Shown in pieces: positions 15,568-24,161 of a DNA stretch of 35,819 bases (position 1 is its first letter; each line of letters begins with the position of its first letter). Made by a program: the position numbers and the translations under genes. Below the pieces are notes generated by a model. That model did not search any database, had not been told where the DNA came from, and saw nothing but the letters and a program-made list of their open reading frames with translations. Origin of the DNA: an uncultured Desulfovibrio sp. (lineage in GTDB: Bacteria > Desulfobacterota > Desulfovibrionia > Desulfovibrionales > Desulfovibrionaceae); the NCBI GenBank assembly GCA_947038175.1, contig CAMQVJ010000022.1, positions 1-35,819 of the forward strand. The letters are read 5' to 3'.

Positions 15568-16791
15568 ATGTTTTATGGCTGGAAATTATGCTTTATTACC
15601 TTGATGGGGAACCTGCTTTTGCAAGGTTCTCTCGTTTATATGATGAATGCTTTTATAGATCCTCTTACTATCGCACATGGATGGACACGCCCACAAGTAA
15701 GCTTTGGTATGTCTATTGGTGCGTTGCTTGGTGGTTTGAGTTCACCTATTTGGTCTTCTTTGAGTTTACGTTTTAGCATACGCATTCTTATGACTGCGGG
15801 GGCTTTCCTTGGTGGCGTTAGTCTTATCATGCTCGGTCTTACCAGTGACCTTTTGATGTTTTACATTTTCTATAGTTTGGCATGGATTAGTGGGCAAGCT
15901 TTTGGCGGGACTATTGGTATTCTTCTTATGAACCGATGGTTTAGCAAACAAAGAGGGCGGGCTTTTGGTCTTTGTAATGTGGGGACCTCTTTTTCTGGTG
16001 CGGTATTACCCTTCCTTTTACTTATTATTATTACAAATTTTGATGTGCAAACCGCATGGATTTCCTATGGCTTGATTCTCTTATGCTTTGTGCCTATTTG
16101 TTGGATTTTCGTGCGTGACACCCCAGAAATGCTGGGCTTGCACGTTGATAATATTATCCCAGATGACACCCGTATCGCGGAAGAGAAACCAAAAAACATC
16201 TCTTTCGAAACCATATTTAGGAATAAAAATGTCTATATTTTAGGCTTATCCTTTGGCTTCACATTTATGGCGGTGAGCGCCGTTATTAGCCAACTTAAGC
16301 CTCGTATGGTTGATATGAATCTCGATTCATATACCGCAATGACATTTAGCTGTTTGACGGCTCTCTTTTTAGCGATAGCAAAATATTTTTGGGGCAAGGC
16401 GTGTGATAAATACAATACTATAAAAGTGGCGAGAGTTCTTTTTGCTTCTATTTTCGCTTCTCTTACTTTGATATTTCTTCCTTTCACAAACCTTTATGTT
16501 GTTTTCCTTTTTAGTTTTTGCTTCGGTATCGCTGCAGGAGGCGCCATGACGGTTATGCCGGCGACTGTTGCTTTTTACTTTGGTAAAGAGAGTTTTATTT
16601 TCTATTATCGAGTCATTTCAACGGTTGTTTTATTGAAAGCGCTTGGCTATAGCATTATTGCCCTTTCTTTACATTATACAGGGTCTTATGATTCTGCATA
16701 TATGCTTTTTTGTGTGACACTTGTGGCATGTTTTGCCTCCACCTTTTTACTCAGTACAACGCCTCCCTATCTAAAGAAAGAAACAGACTAG
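15568..16791 (+). CDS. MFS transporter, OFA (oxalate/formate antiporter)-like
   Basis: Inner-membrane 12-helix MFS carrier. Starting at the ATG at 15568 (preceded by AAGGGA at 8 nt) it is 407 aa and begins FYGWKLCFITLMGNLLLQGS, the FYGW opening typical of OFA/MCT-like MFS proteins. SPIWSSLSLRFSIR is the loop after helix 2, and NRWFSKQRGRAFGLCNVGTS is the hallmark of the branch between helices 4 and 5. VRDTPEMLGLHVD ends the first half. The frame is open further upstream to 15466 but that part has no ribosome site and reads as noncoding. It stands alone: 124 bp separate it from the polyene operon. Monocarboxylate or dicarboxylate exchange is the likeliest role; the substrate is unknown. Confidence 0.85.
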   Translation: MFYGWKLCFITLMGNLLLQGSLVYMMNAFIDPLTIAHGWTRPQVSFGMSIGALLGGLSSPIWSSLSLRFSIRILMTAGAFLGGVSLIMLGLTSDLLMFYIFYSLAWISGQAFGGTIGILLMNRWFSKQRGRAFGLCNVGTSFSGAVLPFLLLIIITNFDVQTAWISYGLILLCFVPICWIFVRDTPEMLGLHVDNIIPDDTRIAEEKPKNISFETIFRNKNVYILGLSFGFTFMAVSAVISQLKPRMVDMNLDSYTAMTFSCLTALFLAIAKYFWGKACDKYNTIKVARVLFASIFASLTLIFLPFTNLYVVFLFSFCFGIAAGGAMTVMPATVAFYFGKESFIFYYRVISTVVLLKALGYSIIALSLHYTGSYDSAYMLFCVTLVACFASTFLLSTTPPYLKKETD

Positions 16792-16797
16792 AGTATC

Positions 16798-16826
16798 TTG
16801 TGGCATAGTTTAATTTTCCATATAAT
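16798..16826 (+). promoter_or_regulatory. Candidate promoter of the polyene operon
   Basis: TATAAT (16821-16826) with TTGTGG (16798-16803) 17 nt upstream. A second TATAAT at 16877-16882 has no clear -35. One of these probably drives the 17-kb operon starting at 16915. No operator of the IclR type is present here. Confidence 0.4.
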
Positions 16827-16914
16827 CACAGACACATGTAAATCACAGAAAATGCTTTTCAGACGTTCACCCCTTATATAATAACGAGCATTTCAACAGA
16901 AAAGGATTCAAATC

Positions 16915-17637
16915 ATGGGAAAAATTGCGTTGATAACAGGTGCAAGTAAAGGCATAGGCCGTGCTATTGCCTTAGGTTTAGCAGGGGATAAATTTGATAT
17001 TTGGCTCAATTACAAATCCGATCACAGCGCTGCGGAGAAAATAAAAAGCGAAATTGAGCAAATGGGACAAAGTTGTACGCTTATTCCTTTTGATGTGTGT
17101 GATGCCCAAGCAGTTGAAGACACCCTCAGTCCTTTACTTGAGGAAAATGTGCCTTACGCGCTTATCAATAACGCTGGCTTTGCAAGAGATACTCTATTTG
17201 GTCTCATGGCGAATGATGATTGGAGTCAAGTCTTAGATGTACATCTCAATGGATTTTACCATGTTACGAGAAAATTAGCTCCCCACATGCAAAGACAACG
17301 CAAAGGCCGTATCGTCAATATAAGCTCTACTTCTGGGCAAACGGGTGTTCCTGGGCAAGTGAATTATTGTACAGCTAAGGCAGGGCTCATTGGCGCAACG
17401 AAGGCCCTTGCAAAAGAACTCGCAAAAAGAAATGTGCTTGTGAATGCCGTGGCTCCTGGTTTTATTGAAACGTCTATGACAGAACATCTTATAAGTGACG
17501 ACTATCTAAAGGCTATTCCCATGGCACGCACGGGGAAGTCTGAAGAAGTTGCTGGTTGTGTTCGTTTTCTTTGTTCAGATATGGCTTCGTATATCACAGG
17601 GCAAGTCATCGCCGTTAATGGTGGCATTTACATGTAG
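16915..17637 (+). CDS. 3-oxoacyl-ACP reductase (FabG-like SDR) of the polyene pathway
   Basis: NADPH-dependent ketoreductase that reduces the 3-oxo group after each chain extension on an ACP. This 240-aa short-chain dehydrogenase has the cofactor motif TGASKGIG (residues 8-15), NNAG (85-88) and the catalytic set S138, Y151 and K155 in NISSTSGQTGVPGQVNYCTAK. GFIETSMTE and ITGQVIAVNGG complete the FabG pattern. The start has AAAGGA upstream. It is the first gene of the 18-gene operon, equivalent to the ApeQ ketoreductase of arylpolyene clusters. The rest of the pathway downstream argues against a role in housekeeping fatty-acid synthesis. Confidence 0.9.
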   Translation: MGKIALITGASKGIGRAIALGLAGDKFDIWLNYKSDHSAAEKIKSEIEQMGQSCTLIPFDVCDAQAVEDTLSPLLEENVPYALINNAGFARDTLFGLMANDDWSQVLDVHLNGFYHVTRKLAPHMQRQRKGRIVNISSTSGQTGVPGQVNYCTAKAGLIGATKALAKELAKRNVLVNAVAPGFIETSMTEHLISDDYLKAIPMARTGKSEEVAGCVRFLCSDMASYITGQVIAVNGGIYM

Positions 17638-17650
17638 GGTATAGGAATTT

Positions 17651-18868
17651 ATGCATAATGTAGTTATAACGGGTGTCGGTGCAATTTCTGTACTAGGCAC
17701 AGATCATGAGAGCATCGCCCATGCATTGTATAATGCGTCTTGTGGAATTATTGCCGATGAAACACGCCGAAGCAACGGCTTTCGCAGTGTTCTAACAGGG
17801 GCTATTCCAAACTTCGATGCCTCGCTTCATTTGAACCGCAAGCAACGTAAAAGCATGCCTGAATTTGCCCAACAAGCCTATGTAGCTTTAATGCAAGCCA
17901 TTTCTCAAGCTCAATTACCAGAAGAGCTCATAAAAAGTGAGGATTGTGGTATTATTTTTAGTAATGATTCCACCGCCGCCTCAGCTTTTGCCTTGGCAGA
18001 AGAAAAACGCTTACAAGGGGAAAACACCTCCTTGGGAAGTGGGCATATATTTAAAATAATGAACTCCACTGTGAGTATGAATATTGGTGCAATGCTTGGC
18101 GTGAAAGGGGCTTCGTGGACTGTGAGTTCCGCTTGTTCAGGCGGGCTTTTAGCTGTTTCACAGGCGGTGGACGCTATTCGACTTGGGCGACAAAATGTCA
18201 TGCTTTGCGGAGGGGCGCAAGAATTAGGACCTGAGGGGGTTTGTGCGTTTGACGGCTTGAGTGCTTTCTCTGTTAATCTTGATCCTAAAACGGCGTCTCG
18301 TCCCTTTGATAAACTTCGTGATGGGCTTGTACCTAGCGGCGGAGCGGCGGCTCTTGTGCTTGAAAGTGAAGAACATGCCAAGAAACGTGGTGCTCATATT
18401 TTAGGAAGAATCCTTGGCACAGGATACTCTGCCGACGGGCAAGATCTTGTTGTACCAAGCCATCAAGGTATCGCTTTAGCCATGAAAAGAGCTTTGAAAG
18501 ATGCACACTTACAGGCGAAAGATATCACGGAAATAAACGCTCATGCGACCTCCACTATTGTTGGAGATATTTCTGAAGCCATCAATATCTATTCTGTTTT
18601 TGGTGATGCGTGTCCAAAAGTAATGACATTGAAAAGCCTTACAGGGCATGAATTTTGGATGTCTGGCGCTTCGCAACTTGTCTACGCAACACTTATGGCT
18701 CAACGAGGTTTTACAGCGGGCACACCTACCTTTTCCGAGGGAGATGAACATACAAAGAACTTGCCTGTATTACAAAAAACACTTTCCCAAGCGCCAAAAA
18801 GAATGCTCTGTAACGCTGCTGGATTTGGTGGAAGTAATGCCTGCGTTATTGTAGGCTATCATGAGTAA
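17651..18868 (+). CDS. Beta-ketoacyl-ACP synthase (KAS I/II-like), polyene ketosynthase 1
   Basis: Condensing enzyme of the type II polyketide system, 405 aa. The catalytic triad is intact: C162 in VSSACSGG, H298 in NAHATST and H333 in LTGHEFWMSGA. The GFGGSNACV motif at the C-terminus is canonical. The start has TAGGAA upstream and lies 13 bp after the reductase gene; the next gene starts 8 bp inside its 3' end. Arylpolyene systems use a stand-alone ketosynthase beside a KS/CLF pair, and this protein or the second KS at 20285 would fill that role. Exact correspondence to named Ape proteins is not settled from sequence alone. Confidence 0.9.
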   Translation: MHNVVITGVGAISVLGTDHESIAHALYNASCGIIADETRRSNGFRSVLTGAIPNFDASLHLNRKQRKSMPEFAQQAYVALMQAISQAQLPEELIKSEDCGIIFSNDSTAASAFALAEEKRLQGENTSLGSGHIFKIMNSTVSMNIGAMLGVKGASWTVSSACSGGLLAVSQAVDAIRLGRQNVMLCGGAQELGPEGVCAFDGLSAFSVNLDPKTASRPFDKLRDGLVPSGGAAALVLESEEHAKKRGAHILGRILGTGYSADGQDLVVPSHQGIALAMKRALKDAHLQAKDITEINAHATSTIVGDISEAINIYSVFGDACPKVMTLKSLTGHEFWMSGASQLVYATLMAQRGFTAGTPTFSEGDEHTKNLPVLQKTLSQAPKRMLCNAAGFGGSNACVIVGYHE

Positions 18869-20285
18869 TATTGTTGTAGGCTCTGGTATTGCAGGGATGA
18901 CTCTTGCCCTTTTGCTTGCACAGCAAAAACAAGATGTAACCCTGCTTGAAGCAGCCCCCTCACCTGCTCCTCTACTTAATAGTTTTAAGCGGTCAGCTTT
19001 ATCTTTTGATGTTGGCTTCCATTACGCAGGAGGGCTTGCCCCTTCTGGGGTCTTACACCGTTGGCTTAATGCTCTTGGTGTGTGGAAATATATTGGAAAC
19101 GATGCTTTACATCCTGTTTCTGAGGAATTTCATTTTGCTACAAATGATAAATATTATCTTCCACCACACAAGAACTTTTTAATTTCCGCTGTTGAAGAAC
19201 AATTTCACGAAACAGAGTCCTTTGAAAAATTGCTCACTATGATGAATGACTCCTTAAATCATTCCCCTTTTATGAATCCATTACAAGAAAAATTCACAAT
19301 GGATATCCCTGAAAACATTACAAGTGTGAGCGATGTTCTTGATAGTCTCAATTTACCCTTCGCCTTAAAACAAATTATGTTGGCTCGATGTCTACTGCTT
19401 GGTTTACGACCATCAGAAACATCTTTTGAGCATTATTCTGTCCTGTCTATGCCTTATTGTGAATCGTCTTCAAGCCTTATTGGGGGAGGTAAAACCATAC
19501 GTGATGCTTATTTGCGGGCTTTAGAAGATGCTGGGGTCACGGTTCAGTGCAACTCGACGCTCAAATCTCTTCTCGTGGAAGAGGAGGAATTACAAGGGGT
19601 AGTGCTTGAAAATGGAAAAGAGCTTTCCTGCGAACGTTGTTTTTTCACAGGGCATCCGCAACAATTACGATCAATGGTTCCTCCTAAGGTTTTTCGACCT
19701 GCGTTTTTTAATCGCATTGAAAGCATGGAGGAAACTCCCCACGCCTTTATGATTTTTGCCGAAACAAAGAGCGCTAGTTTGCAAGATAAAGTGGTGTATC
19801 TTTTGACTCAAGAGGGGTTTTGTGCGGACAGGGTTTTAGATGCGGATGATCCCTCCATTTATGTGACGGGTGCTGCGCCTGTTGATGGTCGTTATCCTGT
19901 GCTTGCCATAGCATCTATTAAGCAAGATATATGCAAAAAAAGTGATCAAAACTACTCTGCTTGGAAGAAAAAATATTCAGAAAAATTAGTAAACTATTTA
20001 GAAACACGTATGCCTGAACTTGCTCCTATTCGTCTTCTCGATGCGGCAACCCCTTCAACTTTACGACATTGGGTGCATGGAAGCAAAGGCTCGCTTTACG
20101 GGATAGCCCATAGCAATGAGAACCTGCCTATTTTACCTATCACCCGATTAAAAGGCTTTTTTATGGCAGGACAAAATATTCTCTTACCAGGCCTTCTAGG
20201 AGCTCTTATTAGTGCGGCGGTTTCTGCGGGCTTTGCGTTTGGACATGATGAAATATTACAACGTTTTAGACAAGGTTATGAATAA
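18861..20285 (+). CDS. FAD-dependent oxidoreductase, phytoene desaturase / carotenoid isomerase (CrtI)-like
   Basis: A 474-aa flavoprotein resembling CrtI, CrtISO and retinol saturase. The N-terminus has the dinucleotide site GSGIAGMTLALLLA followed by the acidic residue in TLLEAA. The family block FDVGFHYAGGLAPSG comes next (H at the position typical of the isomerase/saturase branch), and the C-terminus contains KGFFMAGQNILLPGLLGALI, the second FAD-contact motif. No carotenoid genes are near; it sits between two ketosynthase genes and overlaps both (8 bp and 1 bp). It could desaturate, isomerise or saturate the conjugated chain. Substrate and direction are inferred from context only. Confidence 0.82.
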   Translation: MSNIVVGSGIAGMTLALLLAQQKQDVTLLEAAPSPAPLLNSFKRSALSFDVGFHYAGGLAPSGVLHRWLNALGVWKYIGNDALHPVSEEFHFATNDKYYLPPHKNFLISAVEEQFHETESFEKLLTMMNDSLNHSPFMNPLQEKFTMDIPENITSVSDVLDSLNLPFALKQIMLARCLLLGLRPSETSFEHYSVLSMPYCESSSSLIGGGKTIRDAYLRALEDAGVTVQCNSTLKSLLVEEEELQGVVLENGKELSCERCFFTGHPQQLRSMVPPKVFRPAFFNRIESMEETPHAFMIFAETKSASLQDKVVYLLTQEGFCADRVLDADDPSIYVTGAAPVDGRYPVLAIASIKQDICKKSDQNYSAWKKKYSEKLVNYLETRMPELAPIRLLDAATPSTLRHWVHGSKGSLYGIAHSNENLPILPITRLKGFFMAGQNILLPGLLGALISAAVSAGFAFGHDEILQRFRQGYE

Positions 20286-21520
20286 TGCAAACAAGACGTG
20301 TTGTTATTACAGGCATGGGGGCAGTTTCTCCTTACGGAGCAGGCTCTGAGGTGCTATGGAATGGGTTAACAAATAATATTTGTACTATAAAACCCTTAGA
20401 CCCTGTGCATATGAGTGGTTTACATTTTAAAAATGCATCACTGGTCCCCGAAATCAATAGTAAAATTATTCCAAGAGAACTACGAAGGGCCATGTCCCCT
20501 ATGTCAGTATACGCTGTGCTTTCCGCTTGGGAAGCATTGGCTCAAGCAGGTTTATCTTTAGATGATTTACCCCCCAATTTAGGAGTGTGTGCCTCGTCAA
20601 CTCTTGGGAGTGCTCAGGCTTTAGAAGATTTTTTCCGTGAATATATTCAAACAAACGATATCGAAAGTGTTCGTAGTACGGTATTTTTTAAAGTAATGAG
20701 TCATTCCGTTGCGAGTAATATTGCCATGGCGTGTGGTTTGGATGGGCCTTTGTTAGCTCCTTGTGCGGCGTGCGCCTCTGGGCTTTTAAGCATTGGCATG
20801 GCTTATGAAAATATAGCACTGGGCAAAGAAGATTATATGCTTGCTGGTGCGGCAGATGAATTTCATATTTTGACCTCTGCAACCTTTGATAGATTGGGAG
20901 CCGCTTCCCATGAGGAAAATCCTCTAATCGCGTCTCGTCCTTTTGATAAGGAGAGAGATGGGCTTGTTATTGGGGAAGGCGCAGGAGTTCTTTTTTTAGA
21001 GTCACTGGAAAGCGCTCAAAAACGTAACGCAACTATTTTAGCAGAAATTTCTGCATTTACAACACAATGTTCATCAAAAAGCATAGCTTCCCCCGATGTA
21101 AATACCATGCAAATGTGTATGTCTAAAACACTAAAAAATGCATCATTAAATGTTGAAGATATTGATTATGTTAACGCCCACGCAACAGCCACCCTTGCAG
21201 GCGATTTAGCAGAAGCAAAAGCAATTGAAGCCTTATTTGGTAATCATGTTCCCGTTAGTTCCTTAAAAGGGTATATGGGGCATACCTTGGCTGCCAGTGG
21301 TGCTTTAGAAATGATTGCCTCTATTTATATGTTACAAGAGGGTTTGATTGTGCCGAATCACAACTTGCAAAACCCCGACCCTGCTTGTGCCCATCTTAAC
21401 CTCTTACAAAAAACAGAAAAAAAACAACTTAAACATATTATCAAAAATTCTTTTGCTCTTGGTGGTGTTTACGCAGCTCTCATTTTATCCTCCTATGCGT
21501 CTTCCACAAAAGTATCTTAA
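20285..21520 (+). CDS. Beta-ketoacyl-ACP synthase, polyene ketosynthase 2
   Basis: A second complete ketosynthase of 411 aa. Catalytic residues are C163 (PCAACASG), H299 (NAHATAT) and H333 (YMGHTLAASG). The usual C-terminal GFGG-x-N motif reads ALGGVYAAL here, with Tyr in place of Asn, a modest departure from FabB/FabF. Its ATG overlaps the stop of the flavoprotein (TAATG). Chain elongation with malonyl-ACP is the expected reaction. Having KS1, KS2 and KS3 all active in one operon implies division of labour, such as priming, elongation, or making the lipid-like anchor chain. Confidence 0.9.
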   Translation: MQTRRVVITGMGAVSPYGAGSEVLWNGLTNNICTIKPLDPVHMSGLHFKNASLVPEINSKIIPRELRRAMSPMSVYAVLSAWEALAQAGLSLDDLPPNLGVCASSTLGSAQALEDFFREYIQTNDIESVRSTVFFKVMSHSVASNIAMACGLDGPLLAPCAACASGLLSIGMAYENIALGKEDYMLAGAADEFHILTSATFDRLGAASHEENPLIASRPFDKERDGLVIGEGAGVLFLESLESAQKRNATILAEISAFTTQCSSKSIASPDVNTMQMCMSKTLKNASLNVEDIDYVNAHATATLAGDLAEAKAIEALFGNHVPVSSLKGYMGHTLAASGALEMIASIYMLQEGLIVPNHNLQNPDPACAHLNLLQKTEKKQLKHIIKNSFALGGVYAALILSSYASSTKVS

Positions 21521-21575
21521 TATTGACAATAAAAAGAATAACCGCTAACACACTACACATTATTGAGGAGTAAGC

Positions 21576-21839
21576 ATGGACATATCACGCATAATTGAAA
21601 TTACAAATACCGCCCTTGAAGTCGAATTTGAGCTTGATCCCAAAAAACTCGTGCCTGAAGCGCATATACGAGATGATTTAGGGCTTGATAGCTTAGATAT
21701 CGTTGACATGGTCATTGTTTTAGAAAAAGCTTTTCAAATTAAATTGACGAATAAAAAAGAGCTCTCTACCCTATTCACCTTGGGAGATATCTATGGCTTC
21801 CTCGAAACCATCCGTGACTCGAACATTGATCAAGAATAA
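21576..21839 (+). CDS. Acyl carrier protein 1 of the polyene system
   Basis: An 87-aa acidic carrier protein. The phosphopantetheine attachment site is S39 in DLGLDSLDIVDMV, the standard DSL motif, followed by the helix LEKAFQIKLTNKK. A strong GAGGAG lies upstream of the start. The last 47 bp of the gene overlap the acyltransferase gene in another frame, so the C-terminal tail (TIRDSNIDQE) and the next gene's N-terminus share DNA. It carries the growing chain as a thioester. No phosphopantetheinyl transferase gene is in the window. Confidence 0.93.
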   Translation: MDISRIIEITNTALEVEFELDPKKLVPEAHIRDDLGLDSLDIVDMVIVLEKAFQIKLTNKKELSTLFTLGDIYGFLETIRDSNIDQE

Positions 21840-22578
21840 GCCCCTTCTTATTTTTGCGAATATATATTTTGTTCTTGTTTCAAGTTTCATCACGCTCATG
21901 GTATTGCCTTTGGGTTATGCTTTATTGTTATTCAATAAACTTTTTCCAGAAACCGTGACGGGGAAAACGCTTCGACATTATAGTTATTGTTATGGACGTT
22001 TATTTTGTTTTGTTAATCGTCCTTTTTTGCCTATTGATATTATGAATAAAGATGAGGCGAATCAACATAAACCATGTATTATTATTGCTAATCATCAGTC
22101 CGCATTAGATTTATTTTTATTTGGTGCTCAAACATGTACGAATTTTTCCTATTTCGTTAAATCATGGCCCTTTAAATTATTTTTCTTTTTTGCGCCGCTC
22201 ATGCGTGCTTCTGAATATATTAATGTAGAAGAATTGAATCCTGAAGAAATTGAACGTCAATGTTTAAATCTTTTAAATTCTGGCACTAGCTTAGTTATTT
22301 TCCCTGAAGGAAAAAGAACAAAGACTGGTGACTTAGGGCGTTTTCATACGGGGGCATTCCGCCTTGCGTGTTCAGCAAATGTGCCTATTGTTCCTCTTAT
22401 TTTTGAAAACACCTATGCTGTTTTCCCTGCCTATAGTAAATTTATTTATCCGCAACGCATTAAGATTAAAATGTTACAGGCTATTTTTCCAAAAGACTTT
22501 ATTGCGTCCGATTTACCACATAGGGATATGATGCGATTTGCCCATAAACAGTATGTCGCATTTTTTAACAATATATAA
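21793..22578 (+). CDS. 1-acyl-glycerol-3-phosphate acyltransferase-like (PlsC/LPLAT) protein
   Basis: Membrane-associated acyltransferase, 261 aa. Residues about 17-48 form a hydrophobic anchor. The HX4D motif is NHQSALD (H101, D106), and the second PlsC block is FPEGKRTKTG (170-179), with VPIVPLIF after it. The start is chosen for GGGAG 7 nt upstream although it lies 47 bp inside the ACP gene. Arylpolyene clusters encode acyltransferases thought to attach the polyene or its fatty anchor to a lipid. With the LpxL-like enzyme at 29185 this gives two different acyltransferase folds in one operon. Confidence 0.88.
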   Translation: MASSKPSVTRTLIKNKPLLIFANIYFVLVSSFITLMVLPLGYALLLFNKLFPETVTGKTLRHYSYCYGRLFCFVNRPFLPIDIMNKDEANQHKPCIIIANHQSALDLFLFGAQTCTNFSYFVKSWPFKLFFFFAPLMRASEYINVEELNPEEIERQCLNLLNSGTSLVIFPEGKRTKTGDLGRFHTGAFRLACSANVPIVPLIFENTYAVFPAYSKFIYPQRIKIKMLQAIFPKDFIASDLPHRDMMRFAHKQYVAFFNNI

Positions 22579-22600
22579 CCAGTCAGAGCAAGGAGTTTTT

Positions 22601-23014
22601 ATGCGTAAGTTGTCTTTTTTATTTATTATGTCAATCTTTGTACTCTCAAGTTTTGCGTGTCGTCCTGCTAATTACATTGTAAATACCAGCAACTATAGCA
22701 CCGACGAAACGAGACTTATTGACTTTGATAATTTAAGCACGAAGCAAGTTCGTGAAGCAATTATTGATGCCGCTAGAAGTTTAACATGGGTGCCAAAAGA
22801 TGAAAGCCCTAATACGATAAGAGCTTCTATACATGTGCGCACGCATAGAGTTATTGTTGATATTTTATATGATAAAACTGCGTATACCATTAAATATGTA
22901 AGCAGCACAAATATGGACGCTACACCAGAAGGTAAAATTCACCCGAACTATAATAACTGGGTTATAAGATTGGCTGATACTATTGAAAGCGAATTGAGTG
23001 TTCAAAGTTTATAA
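22601..23014 (+). CDS. Small lipoprotein of the polyene cluster
   Basis: A 137-aa protein with a lipoprotein signal peptide: MRKLSFLFIMSIFVLSS, then the lipobox SSFAC with the lipidated Cys near residue 20. The mature part is small and polar (STKQVREAIIDAARSLTW, HVRTHRVIVDILYDKTAY). Asp does not follow the Cys (it is Arg), so transport to the outer membrane is expected. The ATG at 22601 has AAGGAG upstream; a longer frame to 22538 overlaps the acyltransferase. I do not recognise a named family. Similar small lipoproteins occur in arylpolyene clusters beside LolA and MMPL genes, so help in export or outer-membrane insertion is a guess. Confidence 0.78.
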   Translation: MRKLSFLFIMSIFVLSSFACRPANYIVNTSNYSTDETRLIDFDNLSTKQVREAIIDAARSLTWVPKDESPNTIRASIHVRTHRVIVDILYDKTAYTIKYVSSTNMDATPEGKIHPNYNNWVIRLADTIESELSVQSL

Positions 23015-23086
23015 TTTATTTATGTACCTATGTTGTTTTATCGGCATAGGTACATTTTTTCGCCAAACATCATAAACGAGCTTGCC

Positions 23087-23512
23087 ATGAGTACAAATCA
23101 AAATACAGAAATTTTCTCTCTTCTTCCCCATCGCCCCCCTCTTTTACTTATTGATACTTTGCATAGCGCATCAGCTGAAGTGATTGAGGCAGGATTCACT
23201 ATTAACTCTGAATGTATTTTCCTTCGTGATGATAACAGTTTAGAGGAAGCAGCCTCCTTGGAAGTCTTGGCGCAATGTTTTGCGAGTGGAAGTGGGTTTT
23301 TTAATATCAAGTGGGGCTATTTAGCCTCCATGCGTGGTATGAAAATACACGGAAAAGCCTTTCTGGGAGACACGCTAAGAGCTGTGGTGCGTCCTATTGC
23401 AGAACTTGAAGGTATTATTGTTGCTGAAGGTGAACTTTTTTGTAAGGAAAAGCTTCTTGTGTCTGGGCAATTTAAGGTTTATATCCCCGACCGTGCGAAT
23501 CCTCAAAGCTAA
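23087..23512 (+). CDS. Hot-dog 3-hydroxyacyl-ACP dehydratase, ApeP-like half
   Basis: A 141-aa single hot-dog-fold protein that keeps the N-terminal dehydratase motif LLPHRPPLLLIDTL (H15) but lacks the GHFP-x-x-P block of FabZ. It contains LEEAASLEVLAQCFASGSGF in the helix that normally bears the acidic catalytic residue. The ATG at 23087 is preferred over 23030, which reads through a leader without coding character. The complementary half (GHFP type) is encoded at 27101. In arylpolyene systems ApeI and ApeP form a heteromeric dehydratase, so the two proteins here probably combine to dehydrate 3-hydroxyacyl-ACP and build the conjugated double bonds. Confidence 0.82.
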   Translation: MSTNQNTEIFSLLPHRPPLLLIDTLHSASAEVIEAGFTINSECIFLRDDNSLEEAASLEVLAQCFASGSGFFNIKWGYLASMRGMKIHGKAFLGDTLRAVVRPIAELEGIIVAEGELFCKEKLLVSGQFKVYIPDRANPQS

Positions 23513-23513
23513 A

Positions 23514-24161
23514 ATGAAATACTATTCATCCAAAATATTATTTTTATTCATAATATTTATTATGATTACTATTTGTGTTCATACTCCTGCACACGCATCT
23601 TCTTCTGCGGATCTTTTACAACAAGTGAAAAAACACTCGACGCATGTGAAAACCATGCAAACGAAGTTCCTCCAAGAAAAACATGTAGATTTTTTAGATG
23701 CCCCCATAACAACAACTGGACATATGTATTTTGTAAAAAAGGAGAATAATTCCTATTCACTTCTTTGGGAATACGATGCTCCTTCTGCGTCTGGTATTTG
23801 GTTTAATAATGATGTTTCATGGATTTGGACACAAAAAAGAGAGAGCTTGCGACAATCAAAAGGCTATGAAAATACCTTTGTTAACACCATGATGGAACAA
23901 ATAATTTTCTGGCTACACATTGACCCACAGAAGATAGAATCCCTTTATCAACTTGAACTCTTGGGAACGCATTCAATTAAACTTATCCCTAAACGCAAAG
24001 AAATGTTCCAATCTATCACAGTAACTTTTCATACTGACCTTAAAGGTTTGGAAACGCTTGTACTAGAAGAAAAAGATAATTCTACGAGACTTTCTTTTTT
24101 TGAAACAAAATACAATACGCCTATGCTACGCACATTTATTGATGGAACTCCCCTGCCGTGA
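23514..24161 (+). CDS. LolA-like outer-membrane lipoprotein carrier of the polyene cluster
   Basis: Periplasmic carrier of 215 aa with a signal peptide (MKYYSSKILFLFIIFIMIT, cleavage likely after AHA). The mature protein has the LolA pattern: LLQQVKKHSTHVKTMQTKF in the first helix/strand, GHMYFVKKENNSYSLLWEYD, then a SITVTF strand and a C-terminal FIDGTPLP. The start is taken 1 bp after the dehydratase stop, with no clear ribosome site, suggesting coupling. Dedicated LolA paralogues in arylpolyene clusters are thought to ferry the lipidated pigment from the MMPL exporter across the periplasm. This is not the housekeeping LolA, which would sit with other cell-envelope genes. Confidence 0.85.
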   Translation: MKYYSSKILFLFIIFIMITICVHTPAHASSSADLLQQVKKHSTHVKTMQTKFLQEKHVDFLDAPITTTGHMYFVKKENNSYSLLWEYDAPSASGIWFNNDVSWIWTQKRESLRQSKGYENTFVNTMMEQIIFWLHIDPQKIESLYQLELLGTHSIKLIPKRKEMFQSITVTFHTDLKGLETLVLEEKDNSTRLSFFETKYNTPMLRTFIDGTPLP

